In this document: positions 34,910 to 43,833 of the stretch, piece after piece
How positions within the stretch are numbered: position 1 is the first letter of the stretch
How the letters are laid out: every line of letters begins with the position of its first letter
From: Thalassobaculaceae bacterium
GTDB taxonomy: Bacteria; Pseudomonadota; Alphaproteobacteria; Thalassobaculales; Thalassobaculaceae
Reading direction: 5' to 3'
Assembly: GCA_029212785.1 (NCBI GenBank)
Contig: JARGOG010000004.1
Coordinates: forward strand, 60,354-124,353
Length of the DNA stretch: 64,000 nucleotides
Notes under the pieces: generated by a model
The model's input: the letters and a program-made list of their open reading frames with translations, nothing else
Databases searched by the model: none
Told to the model about the DNA's origin: nothing
Translations under genes and position numbers: made by a program

Positions 34910-35842
34910 GTGACGGCTGACGATGATGTGGAATGGGCGGCCGCGGATTGGCTGATCGCGTTGACGGATGAGCCGGACGACAGAGACCTGCACGCCGGAT
35001 TCGCCGACTGGCTCGCCGCCGACCCGGCCCATCCGGCGGAATGGCAGGCGGTTGTGCGGACCTATCGCGCTCTCGGTGCGGTCGACGCCACCGCCTCGGA
35101 TGAGCCTCCTCTGCCGGGTTTGATACGGCGCCCGGGCCGGATCGCCGCTTGGGCGGGCGCCGCCATTGCCGCCTGCCTGGTGCTGTTCGCGGCGCCGTCT
35201 TTGCTGCTTTCAGTTCAGGCCGATTTCACCTCCGGGACCGCCGAGATCCGGCGCATCGAACTGCCGGACGGCAGTGTCGTGCAACTCGCACCTGAATCAG
35301 CCATAGCTGTCGATTTCGGCCAGGCTTCCCGGCGTGTCGAACTGCTCGACGGCATCGCCTATTTCGACGTTGCCTCCGATCCGGCCCGGCCCTTCTCCGT
35401 GATGGCCGCCCACGCACGGGCCACGGCTGTGGGCACCGCCTTCGAAGTCCGTCGCGTCGCCTCGGGCGACACGGTCGCCGTTCGCGAAGGGGTGGTGGAA
35501 GTGGAGACGGACTCGCGGTCGTCGCGGTTGGTGCAAGGAGATGCGCTCCGAGTCTCCATGTCTGGAGGCGTCCACCGCGGAACGGTCGTTCCCAGGCAGA
35601 TCGGGCTCTGGTCCGACAAATTGGTGACGGCCCGCGAGCGGCCGGTCTCCGATCTGGTTGACGAGATCCGCCGCTACTATGCGGGCGTCATCTTCGTGCG
35701 CGGCGACGAACTGGCCCATCAGCCGGCGACGGGCATCTATGACATGTCCGATCCGGCCGCGGCACTTGCCCTGATCGCCACGTCGCAGGGCGCGACCCTT
35801 TACCGGATCTCTCCCTGGATTCTGGTCCTCGACGGCGGATAA
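34910..35842 (+). CDS. FecR-family anti-sigma/signal transducer
   Basis: A 310-aa inner-membrane protein. The N-terminal cytoplasmic part (EWAAADWLIALTDEPDDRD) binds the sigma factor; one membrane segment is AAIAACLVLFAAPSLLL; the periplasmic FecR domain has RIELPDGSVVQLAPESAIAV and FSVMAAHARATAVGTAFEV; and a short STN-like C-terminus ends WILVLDGG. I chose the GTG at 34910 after GAGG. An ATG at 34802 overlapping the sigma stop as ATGA is the alternative and would add 36 residues. Confidence 0.9.
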   Translation: MTADDDVEWAAADWLIALTDEPDDRDLHAGFADWLAADPAHPAEWQAVVRTYRALGAVDATASDEPPLPGLIRRPGRIAAWAGAAIAACLVLFAAPSLLLSVQADFTSGTAEIRRIELPDGSVVQLAPESAIAVDFGQASRRVELLDGIAYFDVASDPARPFSVMAAHARATAVGTAFEVRRVASGDTVAVREGVVEVETDSRSSRLVQGDALRVSMSGGVHRGTVVPRQIGLWSDKLVTARERPVSDLVDEIRRYYAGVIFVRGDELAHQPATGIYDMSDPAAALALIATSQGATLYRISPWILVLDGG

Positions 35843-35900
35843 CGCCGACCCCAAAGAAATTTTGAACGCCCGATCTTCCCGGTCGTCTTGAGTGTAGTCA

Positions 35901-35915
35901 TGCGACTAAGTCGCA
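35901..35915. promoter_or_regulatory. Palindrome upstream of the signalling TonB receptor
   Basis: TGCGACT-A-AGTCGCA is a perfect 7-1-7 inverted repeat 50 bp before the receptor ATG. It keeps the TGCGA/TCGCA arms of the other iron-unit sites (13 of 17 with flanks), so it may be a Fur site, but its centre differs. Confidence 0.55.
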
Positions 35916-35964
35916 ATTGCATTTGAGATCCAGTCCGCGCAAGGCGGAGTGACGGGGGGATGAC

Positions 35965-38253
35965 ATGACGAGGCTTGTACCAGCGGCGCGAGGGCGCTGG
36001 GTCCGCGGTGGGGCGATTGCCCTGGTGGCGTGCGCGGCGATGGTGGACACACCGGTTCGCGCGCAGAGTAACGGGCGGGCGGAGAGCGTTGCCCAGGTGA
36101 CCGGGGAGCGGCGCTTCGACATTCCGGCGCAGAATCTCGGGGATGCCCTGGCCCTATTCGGTCAACAGGCGGGGGTTCAGGTCTCTGCCCATGGCGATCT
36201 CGTCCGTGGCAAGACCTCGACCGCGCTCTCGGGCACCATGGCGCCGCGCGCCGCACTGAACGCCTTGCTGGGTGGAACGGGACTGTCCTTCGAACTCGGT
36301 GACGGCGGGGCGGTGATCACCAATCCCGCCGCCGGGTCCTCGGCCGTAACATTGGATCCGATCCTTGTGGCGGGGGCCGGAGACTCGGGACAGTTTGTCG
36401 GCCCCGCCGCCATTTCGCTGGGGGCCGAGGACCTGGAACGCCTCGATCCGCAGGATCTGCAGGATGTCTTCAAAGGCACCCCGGGCGTGCAGGTCGGCAG
36501 CTCGATACCGATCTCGCAGAAGGTCTATGTGAACGGCGTCGAGGAAACCAACCTCGCGGTCACGATCGACGGCTCGCGGCAGAAGAACAAGCTGTTCCAC
36601 CATAACACCTCCACGCTGATCGATCCCGACCTGCTGAAGGCCGTGCGGGTGAATCCGGGAGTGGCTCCCGCCGATGCGGGTCCGGGGGCCTTGGGTGGCT
36701 CCATCGCATATGAAACCAAGGACGTCGCCGATCTCTTGGAGGCGGGCGACAATTTCGGCGGCATGGCCGGCACCGAGTACAACACCAACGGCGGAACACT
36801 CTCGAATGACCTGACGCTGTTCGGACGGAAGCACGGTTTCGAGGCGCTGGGTTATTTCAAGCTCGCCCGCGGCGGTGAGTTCCAGGATGGCGACGGCGTG
36901 GAGGTCGTCGGCTCGGAGACCGACCTGGTCAGCGGCCTCGGAAAGGTCGGATACCAGCACGACAGCGGCTATCGGGTGGAACTTTCGTACGAGAACGTCG
37001 AAGACGACGGCGATCGGCCGTATCGCGCGAATTTCATCTCCACGGACAGTGGCCGTCCGACCGCCGCAACGCGGAACTACAGGCTCAAACGGGAGAATCT
37101 GGTCGCGTCGTTCGAGAACGCGACACCCACGGGCCTGTTCAATCCCTATGCCAGGGTAGCCTTCAGCACGACGCATCTCGACGCGCTGGAGACGGGCAAC
37201 GACAATTTCGGTACCTATGAGAGTCTGAACGGCATGCTCGCAAACAAGTCGGAACTGGCGCTGGGTACCGTCGATATCGGTGCCGACTTCTACTCGGACT
37301 CGAGCCAAGGGGATTTCCCCGAATTCGGATCGGACTGGACCGGCCTGGAGGAGAAATCGAAGAATATCGGCGTGTTCGCCCAGGCGCGGCTGGAGCCGAC
37401 GGACCGGGCGCGGCTGTCGTTCGGCGCCCGCGGTGACCACCACCGCTTCGAGGGGCTCGACGGCTCGGACTCCGAGAACAGCGGCCTTTCGGGCAACATC
37501 TCCGGCGAGTACGACCTGCTATCGTTCCTGACGGCAAGCGCCGGCGTGTCCCACGTGTTCGGCGGCGTCGAACTGGCGGAGCCGTTCATCGTCAATCCGA
37601 ACTGGGCCTATCCGGGAGGCGGTCTGGAACCGTCCACCGCGAACAATGTCTTCGCAGGCCTCGAATTCAAGGGCGGGGGCATCAGCCCCAGCCTCGCCGG
37701 GATCACCGTCTACGGAAAAGTCTTCAAGACCACGATCGACGACATCCGGGACGAGGAGTATCGGGGTGGCCCGGACGTCTATAGCGACCTTGAGTCGGTC
37801 GGCTTCGAGGTCGGTGCCGGCTACGAGTGGAAACACGGGTTCGTGCGTGCCAGCTATGCCGACATCGATACCGAGATCAACGGCAACTCCGGCAGCACCG
37901 AGTACCAGTATATCGGCACGACCATCGGCCAGGTGGTGACGGCCGAGGCCGCCTATACCCTGCCGTCTACCGGCGTCACCCTCGGTGCGGACGCCCAGTT
38001 CTACTTCGAAGAGGACAGCACCAACATCTACTCCTCGTCGGCGGGCTCGCCCTATCCCGCCTATGAGGTGGCGAACGCGTTCGTCTCCTATACGCCGCAG
38101 ACGCATCAGTTCATCACCGTGCGGGCGACGGTAAAGAACATCTTCGACGAGACCTATGCGGATCGCGCTTCCTACGGACAGGAGTATCCGGGCGTCGACG
38201 TGCTCAACGAGCCGGGCCGGTCCTTCCTGCTGAGTGCCAAGGTTCGGTTCTAG
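35965..38253 (+). CDS. TonB-dependent receptor with N-terminal signalling (STN) domain
   Basis: A 762-aa outer-membrane transducer. After the signal peptide (ending near PVRAQ) comes an STN domain at about residues 45-120 (FDIPAQNLGDALALFGQQAG, then ALNALLGGTGLSFEL), which contacts FecR. Then follow a TonB-box-like VTLDPILVAG, a plug (GVAPADAGPGALGGSIAYET) and a barrel ending LLSAKVRF. It follows the sigma/FecR pair and precedes a binding protein, permease and ATPase. The ligand is not evident; it lacks the full FRAP/NPDL heme signature of the receptor at 22884. Confidence 0.93.
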   Translation: MTRLVPAARGRWVRGGAIALVACAAMVDTPVRAQSNGRAESVAQVTGERRFDIPAQNLGDALALFGQQAGVQVSAHGDLVRGKTSTALSGTMAPRAALNALLGGTGLSFELGDGGAVITNPAAGSSAVTLDPILVAGAGDSGQFVGPAAISLGAEDLERLDPQDLQDVFKGTPGVQVGSSIPISQKVYVNGVEETNLAVTIDGSRQKNKLFHHNTSTLIDPDLLKAVRVNPGVAPADAGPGALGGSIAYETKDVADLLEAGDNFGGMAGTEYNTNGGTLSNDLTLFGRKHGFEALGYFKLARGGEFQDGDGVEVVGSETDLVSGLGKVGYQHDSGYRVELSYENVEDDGDRPYRANFISTDSGRPTAATRNYRLKRENLVASFENATPTGLFNPYARVAFSTTHLDALETGNDNFGTYESLNGMLANKSELALGTVDIGADFYSDSSQGDFPEFGSDWTGLEEKSKNIGVFAQARLEPTDRARLSFGARGDHHRFEGLDGSDSENSGLSGNISGEYDLLSFLTASAGVSHVFGGVELAEPFIVNPNWAYPGGGLEPSTANNVFAGLEFKGGGISPSLAGITVYGKVFKTTIDDIRDEEYRGGPDVYSDLESVGFEVGAGYEWKHGFVRASYADIDTEINGNSGSTEYQYIGTTIGQVVTAEAAYTLPSTGVTLGADAQFYFEEDSTNIYSSSAGSPYPAYEVANAFVSYTPQTHQFITVRATVKNIFDETYADRASYGQEYPGVDVLNEPGRSFLLSAKVRF

Positions 38254-38279
38254 AGGAGCGGCAAAACGGAGAGATTCGG

Positions 38280-39404
38280 GTGCATATCAAGTTGCCGCGG
38301 GTGTTGGTGGCGGCGCTGTGCCTGCTGGCAGTGCCGGCCGAGGCGGAGCCGATCGAGGTCACCGACATCGTCGGGCGGACGGTCACCATCGACCGTCCGG
38401 TTGAGCGGTTCACGATCAGCGAGGGGCGGTACATTCCGCTCCTCGCCCTGCTGCGTCCGGACGACCCGGTCCGGGGGCTCGTGGGCATGATGACAACCCT
38501 GGGCTGGACCCAGCCGGGCCTGGAGAAGCAACTCTACGAGCGCTTCGCCGAGGCCCGCGACATCCCGCTGTTCGGGCACAAGAGTGCGGACAGCGTCTCG
38601 GTCGAGCGCATCATCGACCTGGCGCCGCAGGTGGCGATCTTCGGCCTGGCCGACCACGGCCCCGGGGCGGAGAGCGCGGAACTCATCGGCCAACTGGAAG
38701 CCGCGGGCATCGCGGTGCTTTTCATCGACTTCCGCTTGGACCCGCTGAACAACACCATCCCGTCGATCGAACTGATCGGGCGCGTCCTGGGGGTGGAGGA
38801 CAGGGCTGGTGCCTATACCGCGTTCTATCGCGAGCGGCGCCAGGCGGTGCTGGATCGGGTTGCGAGCGTGACGGCCCGGCCCACCGTCTTCATGCAGGTC
38901 CATCCCGGGCGCACCGAATGCTGCTGGGGCATGGCGGATGGCATGCTCGGTCCCTTCGTCGAACAGGCCGGCGGCATCAATATCGCCGACGGGACGGCGC
39001 CGGGTCCGACGACCCAGCACACAGCGGAATTCCTGATCGTCGAGGACCCCGACATCTGGATCGGCACCGCCTCGGGAACAGCCGGCGAATACGCGCGCGG
39101 CGACCTGCCGGTGGCGCTCGGTCCGGGCATGACGCGGCAGACGTCCCAGGACAGCCTGCGACGTTACCTCGCGGCGCCCGAATTCGCGCATCTGAGTGCC
39201 GTGACGACCGGTCGGGCACACGTGTTCTGGCACAATTTCTACAATTCGCCCTTCAACATCGTCGTGCTCGAGGCTCTGGCGAAATGGTTCCATCCGGACC
39301 GCATGCCGGATACCGACCCGCAGCGGACATTGGAGCGGATCTTCGCGGACTTCCTGCCGTTCGAACTCGACGGGACTTACTTCGCGACCGTGTCGCGGGA
39401 TTGA
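38280..39404 (+). CDS. Iron-siderophore ABC transporter substrate-binding protein
   Basis: A 374-aa periplasmic binding protein. Signal peptide LVAALCLLAVPAEAE, domain opening IEVTDIVGRTVTIDRPVERF. The stretch GRTECCWGMADGMLGPFVEQ, with the double Cys also seen in the first system's protein, is followed by AGGINIADGT. The GTG start has GGAGAG upstream. It lies 26 bp after the receptor and 4 bp before the permease. Confidence 0.91.
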   Translation: MHIKLPRVLVAALCLLAVPAEAEPIEVTDIVGRTVTIDRPVERFTISEGRYIPLLALLRPDDPVRGLVGMMTTLGWTQPGLEKQLYERFAEARDIPLFGHKSADSVSVERIIDLAPQVAIFGLADHGPGAESAELIGQLEAAGIAVLFIDFRLDPLNNTIPSIELIGRVLGVEDRAGAYTAFYRERRQAVLDRVASVTARPTVFMQVHPGRTECCWGMADGMLGPFVEQAGGINIADGTAPGPTTQHTAEFLIVEDPDIWIGTASGTAGEYARGDLPVALGPGMTRQTSQDSLRRYLAAPEFAHLSAVTTGRAHVFWHNFYNSPFNIVVLEALAKWFHPDRMPDTDPQRTLERIFADFLPFELDGTYFATVSRD

Positions 39405-39408
39405 GCGC

Positions 39409-40446
39409 ATGGCCTCGACACTGCAGGCGTATGCCGGGCTGACCCGGCGCCGCTACACCGTTCTGGGACTGCTGTCCGTCGGATTGTTGCTCAGCCTGCT
39501 GCTCGACCTGTCGGCCGGCCCGGCGGGGCTTGGCATCGGCGACATCGTCGGCGGATTGCTCGATCCCGACAGCCTGGACATGCGCCATCGGGTGATCCTC
39601 TGGCAGGTCCGCCTGCCGGACGCGCTGATCGCCGTCGTCGTCGGCGCGGCCCTGGGTCTGGCCGGCGTGGAAACCCAGACGATCCTGGATAATCCGCTCG
39701 CCAGTCCGTTCACCCTCGGCGTGTCGTCGGCCGCGGTCCTGGGCGCCAGCGTCGCCATCGTGCTGACGCCGGCCATGCCCCTGATTCCGCAGACCGCGGC
39801 CCTGCCGGCCCTGGCGCTGGTCTTCGCCCTGGGCGCCGGGGCGGTGATCCTGATCGTCGTGCGGTTCGGTGGTGGCGCTCGGGAAACGGTCGTGCTGTTC
39901 GGCATCGCCATGGTGTTCCTGTGCAACGCCCTGACGTCGGCGCTGCATTACGTCGCCGACGCCGATGCCATCCAACAGATCGTGTTCTGGACCATCGGCA
40001 ACCTGACAAGGGCCGGTTGGTGGGAAGTGGCGATCGTCTCGGCCTGCGTGCTGGTCATCGTCCCGTTCAGCCTGCGCCATGTGTGGTGGATGACCATGTT
40101 GCGGGGCGGGGAGGGATATGCCCGAAGCGCCGGTCTGGATGTCGCGCGGCTGCGCGTCCAGGTGATCCTGCGGACATCCGTGCTGGCGGCCTTCGCGGTG
40201 TGTTTCGTCGGCTCGATCGGCTTCGTAGGACTGGTGGGACCGCACATCGCCCGTCTGCTGCTCGGCGAGGACCATCGTGCCCTGGTGCCCGGTGCCGCGA
40301 TCTGCGGCGCGCTGATGCTGTCGGCCGCGTCGTTCCTGTCCAAGTCCGTCCTGCCGGGGGCCATCGTTCCGGTGGGCATTCTGACCGCCGTGATCGGCGT
40401 GCCGGTCTTCCTTGTCCTTCTTGCCGTCCAGCGGAGGATGCGATGA
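39409..40446 (+). CDS. Iron-siderophore ABC transporter permease (FecCD family)
   Basis: A 345-aa membrane protein with about nine to ten hydrophobic segments: LPDALIAVVVGAALGLAGVE, QTILDNPLASPFTLGVSSAA, GSIGFVGLVGPHIARLLLGE and IVPVGILTAVIGVPVFLVLL. It is clearly paralogous to the permease at 32090, sharing QTILDNPLASPFTLGVS. Its stop overlaps the ATPase start as ATGA. Confidence 0.94.
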   Translation: MASTLQAYAGLTRRRYTVLGLLSVGLLLSLLLDLSAGPAGLGIGDIVGGLLDPDSLDMRHRVILWQVRLPDALIAVVVGAALGLAGVETQTILDNPLASPFTLGVSSAAVLGASVAIVLTPAMPLIPQTAALPALALVFALGAGAVILIVVRFGGGARETVVLFGIAMVFLCNALTSALHYVADADAIQQIVFWTIGNLTRAGWWEVAIVSACVLVIVPFSLRHVWWMTMLRGGEGYARSAGLDVARLRVQVILRTSVLAAFAVCFVGSIGFVGLVGPHIARLLLGEDHRALVPGAAICGALMLSAASFLSKSVLPGAIVPVGILTAVIGVPVFLVLLAVQRRMR

Positions 40447-41228
40447 CCCGGTTGAGCCTGGAGGATGTGTCGGTCGCCTATGGCCGGCATCGGGTGATCC
40501 ACGGTGTGTCGATCCCGCCGGTCGAGGACGGTCAACTTCTCGGTCTGCTCGGACCCAACGCCAGCGGTAAATCAACCTTGCTGCGGGCGCTGTCGCGGGA
40601 GCATCCGTCGTCGGGGCGGATCACCGTCGACGGGCGGGCGATCCATGAGTTCAGCCACGCCGACTGGTATCGCTCGGTCGCGGCCATGCCGCAGGTGCCG
40701 CCCGCCCTCAGCGCCCTGCGGCCGGTCGAGCTGGTGTGGAGCACGGCGAGAACCCTCGGGCTCGGCCTGTCGGACCGGGCGCTGGGCGCGCGTATCGACG
40801 GGCTGTTCCAGTCCCTCGGGCTTGATGCCGTCGCCATGGCGCCGCTGGCGACGCTGTCCGGTGGCAAGCGCCAGCTTGTCGGCTTCGCCCTGGCGATGAT
40901 CCGCGACCCGGACCTGATGCTGCTGGACGAACCGACCTCGGCGCTGGATCTGTATTGGCGGCTGTCGCTGATGGACATCGTGCGGGACCGGCTGTCGACC
41001 CGCGGCGGTGTGGGCGTGATTGCGGTGCACGATCTGGACATCGCGGCCCGGTATTGCGACTGTCTGGCACTGATCCACGAGGGCAGGCTGATCGCGACCG
41101 GGACATCTGCCGAGGTATTGACCTCCGCGCATCTCTCCGTCGTCTACGGGGTCGAAACCGATATCCGGACCGGCCCGGACGGCCGGCCGGAGGTGCGTGT
41201 ACTCCGGACCAACCGAAGCCCTCAGTGA
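40443..41228 (+). CDS. Iron-siderophore ABC transporter ATP-binding protein
   Basis: A 261-aa ATPase with Walker A GPNASGKST, signature LSGGKRQLVGFALAMI (Lys for the usual Gln after LSGG), Walker B LMLLDEPTSALDL and switch VIAVHDLDIA. The ATG at 40443 overlaps the permease stop. Last gene of the second siderophore unit. A long in-frame upstream extension into the permease is an artefact. Confidence 0.93.
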   Translation: MTRLSLEDVSVAYGRHRVIHGVSIPPVEDGQLLGLLGPNASGKSTLLRALSREHPSSGRITVDGRAIHEFSHADWYRSVAAMPQVPPALSALRPVELVWSTARTLGLGLSDRALGARIDGLFQSLGLDAVAMAPLATLSGGKRQLVGFALAMIRDPDLMLLDEPTSALDLYWRLSLMDIVRDRLSTRGGVGVIAVHDLDIAARYCDCLALIHEGRLIATGTSAEVLTSAHLSVVYGVETDIRTGPDGRPEVRVLRTNRSPQ

Positions 41229-41308
41229 CCTCCCGACCGGCGCGACATACATGTGCGCACGAGGCGTAGCGCGTTTACGCTGAAGACGGGACAGGGAGCT
41301 GCCACGTC

Positions 41309-43774
41309 CTATTTCCGAGCACTGGGAGAGGGGGGCGGGGTGCCGTCCAGGCTCAATCGGTTCCGGGCGCCGATCAAGGCGTCCCGGGCGGCACTGACGG
41401 TTTGGGCAAGCTCCGGGATGGCCGCGCCGTCGAGCGGTAGAGCACCGGCTTCCCGTAGTCGACTCTCCAGCTTGCGACATTCGGCCGAGAGGGTGATCAG
41501 GCCGAGACTTCCGGATGCACCGGCCAGTGCGTGGACCTCATCCGCTTGTTGCATCGGGTCGCCATTTTCGATCCGGGCCAGACGCTGTGGCAGGGCGGCA
41601 AGGAAATGATCGATGCGGTCCATGAGCAGATCGGCACCCGCGAACTCGGCGATTTGCTCGATGAAGGACGGATCGAGCACGGGCATGCCGGATTCCCGGG
41701 GTGGGTGAGGGGAACGGGCCGATGCGGTCTGATCGGCCGAGGGGCTCCGGTCGACGACATCCAGGACAGTGCTCCACAGGTCTTCGGGCATGTACGGTTT
41801 CGCCAGATAGTCGGTAACGCCGAGAACGGCGAGACGCTCAAGGGTTGCGGGATCGGCGCTTGCTGACACGGCGACGATCCTCGCCTCTTCGCCGGCGGGG
41901 CCGGAAGCGCGGATCCGCCGGGCGGTCTCGAACCCGTCCATCCCCGGCATCCGGAGGTCCAGGAGGATGCAGTCGAATTCTTCGGTTGCCAGAGCGATCA
42001 GCCCACTCTCACCGCTGTTGACCCAGCGGACGGTTGCCCCGGCGCGCGAAAGCACATGATCCGCCACGAACAGATTGTCGTCGTTGTCGTCGATGACCAG
42101 GATGCTCAGACCGCCGAGATCGGGGACTGGAATGGCTGTCTCCTTGGCATCCAGCCCGAGCAGGGTCCTTCTCGATCTTAGATCGTTCCGGCGGACCGGA
42201 TATGTCCGAGCCGAGATGCCGGCGGCGGCCACTGTCGTGTGTAGGTCCGACGAGGCGCCGATCGGGAGGAGCAGGAGCACCTGCTCCGCCCAGCGCCCCG
42301 CCTGCGCGCAGGCGGTCTGACAGTCCATAGGATCGGACAGGTCGATCGGGGCCAAGACGAGCGCGATGTCCTTGCGGGAATTCGCGCCGGGGTCCTGGGC
42401 CGGATTGAAGGGAACCAAGTCGGTGCCGCGGCCCATGTCGGCCAATGTTTCCCGCATCAGCCGTGCCGTTGTCGAGGCATCGGAGAAGATCACGGCATCG
42501 ATGTCGGACTCTTGTGGAACCGAGCCTTCTCCGACGCTGGTGGGAAGTCGGAGGCGGAATGTAGTGCCGTGCCCTGGAGAGTTCCCCACGCTGATCTGGC
42601 CCCCCATTTCCGAGGCCAGCCGGCGACAGATCGACAGCCCCAACCCGGTGCCCCGGATGGTCCCAGGATGCTCCGCTCCCGCCAGGGTGAATCGGTCGAA
42701 AATCGCCTCCTGGTCGTGGGGAGCGATCCCGATACCGGTGTCGATCACGTCTATCGCCAACGTGCCCTGGGTCATGTCCCCCTGCCAGTCGACGCGGACC
42801 TCCACACTGCCCCGAAGGGTATAGTTCACCGCATTCCCCACCAGATTCAGGAGAATCTGCCGAACCCGCCCTTCATCCGTGACGACAATCCTGGGGACCG
42901 TCGGGGCGATGTAGGCCGCAATGTCCAGGCCGCGTTGATGAGCCATCGGTGCGGTGCTCTCCACGACCTCCTCGATGACCTCCCCGACATCTGTCGGGGT
43001 GTTTTTGAAAGAGACCTGACCGGCTTCGATCTGGGAAAAGTCGAGAATGTCCTGGACGATGGAGAGCAGCGCCTTGGAGGCCGAGGAGATGGTGCTGATG
43101 TAGCGTCGGTCGGTCAGGTCTCGCGTCTTTTCGAGCAGAAGACCCGACATATTGATCACCGAGTTCAACGGAGTACGGATCTCGTGGCTCACCATTGACA
43201 GAAACCGGCTCTTGGCATCATTCGCCGCTTCGGCCGCGTGTCGGAGGCCCTCCAATTGCGTGGTCTTGGCCTCGAGATCCGCCGTGCGTTCTTTAACTTT
43301 GTCCTCCAGGTCTTCGTTGAACCTGCTCAGCTTCGCCTGGGTTTCGTGATGGCGTCGTATTTCTTGCTCCAGCAGCAGATTCTGTCTCTCCAGGTCGGCG
43401 ACCGAGGGAATCGCCACGATTCGAGGCAAGAGAGGCCACAATAGAACGGCGGTCGCCGCCGAGACGATGGCGGTGAGTATTTTCACCAGCGCTTCGGCTG
43501 CGTATGCGGGAACCCACAAGGTCCATATGCCGAAGGCGTGCGACAGCCCGCAAAGAACGATGAAGAGACCGAACAGGTTAAGAAGCCAGCGGTACTGAAA
43601 GTCTCGCCGGCGAAAGGCGAAGGCTGCTAGCACGATCGGAATGGAGAAATAGCTGGCGGCGATGACGGCGTCGGAAAGCGCGTGTGCCCAGAACAGCGTA
43701 GGATTCCATAGAAGGCAGGTGCCATGCGGCAGGAAGCCTTCGTCAAACAGATAGTCCCAAATCTGGTCCCGCAC
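41309..43774 (-). CDS. Hybrid histidine kinase with an ethylene-receptor-type membrane domain
   Basis: A multi-domain sensor (numbering from a GTG at 43780; the GTG at 43774 has the better ribosome site). Residues 30-120 hold three membrane helices matching the ethylene-binding domain of plant ETR1: SDAVIAASYFSIP, YRWLLNLFGLFIVLCGLSH and KILTAIVSAATAVLLWPLLP. The ETR1 ligand residues Asp25, Tyr32, Ile62, Cys65 and His69 correspond to Asp37, Tyr44, Ile74, Cys77 and His81. A coiled coil (125-185), HisKA (His199 in SHEIRTPLN), HATPase (DTGIGIAP, RGTGLGLSIC), a pseudo-receiver (425-545), a receiver (Asp608, Lys661) and an Hpt-like domain (His750, HALAG with the usual Lys lost) follow. There is no GAF domain. 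Confidence 0.92.
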   Translation of the reverse strand: MRDQIWDYLFDEGFLPHGTCLLWNPTLFWAHALSDAVIAASYFSIPIVLAAFAFRRRDFQYRWLLNLFGLFIVLCGLSHAFGIWTLWVPAYAAEALVKILTAIVSAATAVLLWPLLPRIVAIPSVADLERQNLLLEQEIRRHHETQAKLSRFNEDLEDKVKERTADLEAKTTQLEGLRHAAEAANDAKSRFLSMVSHEIRTPLNSVINMSGLLLEKTRDLTDRRYISTISSASKALLSIVQDILDFSQIEAGQVSFKNTPTDVGEVIEEVVESTAPMAHQRGLDIAAYIAPTVPRIVVTDEGRVRQILLNLVGNAVNYTLRGSVEVRVDWQGDMTQGTLAIDVIDTGIGIAPHDQEAIFDRFTLAGAEHPGTIRGTGLGLSICRRLASEMGGQISVGNSPGHGTTFRLRLPTSVGEGSVPQESDIDAVIFSDASTTARLMRETLADMGRGTDLVPFNPAQDPGANSRKDIALVLAPIDLSDPMDCQTACAQAGRWAEQVLLLLPIGASSDLHTTVAAAGISARTYPVRRNDLRSRRTLLGLDAKETAIPVPDLGGLSILVIDDNDDNLFVADHVLSRAGATVRWVNSGESGLIALATEEFDCILLDLRMPGMDGFETARRIRASGPAGEEARIVAVSASADPATLERLAVLGVTDYLAKPYMPEDLWSTVLDVVDRSPSADQTASARSPHPPRESGMPVLDPSFIEQIAEFAGADLLMDRIDHFLAALPQRLARIENGDPMQQADEVHALAGASGSLGLITLSAECRKLESRLREAGALPLDGAAIPELAQTVSAARDALIGARNRLSLDGTPPPSPSARK

Positions 43775-43833
43775 GGGCACCTCCTCGCTATTCCGGATAC
43801 CGGCGCGACATCGAGGAAGGACCCGATAGGGAG

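Noticed and set aside
35856..35887. Possible FecI-type promoter (GAAAT ... CGTC) before the signalling receptor
   Set aside because: The spacing between the two elements is 23 bp, too long for known ECF promoters of this class, so it was not listed.
36154..37443. 429-codon minus-strand frame inside the STN-type receptor
   Set aside because: Shadow frame; no ribosome site and composition unlike a real protein.
41229..41308. Terminator searched for between the convergent ATPase and hybrid kinase genes
   Set aside because: Only short imperfect stems are visible; not supported.
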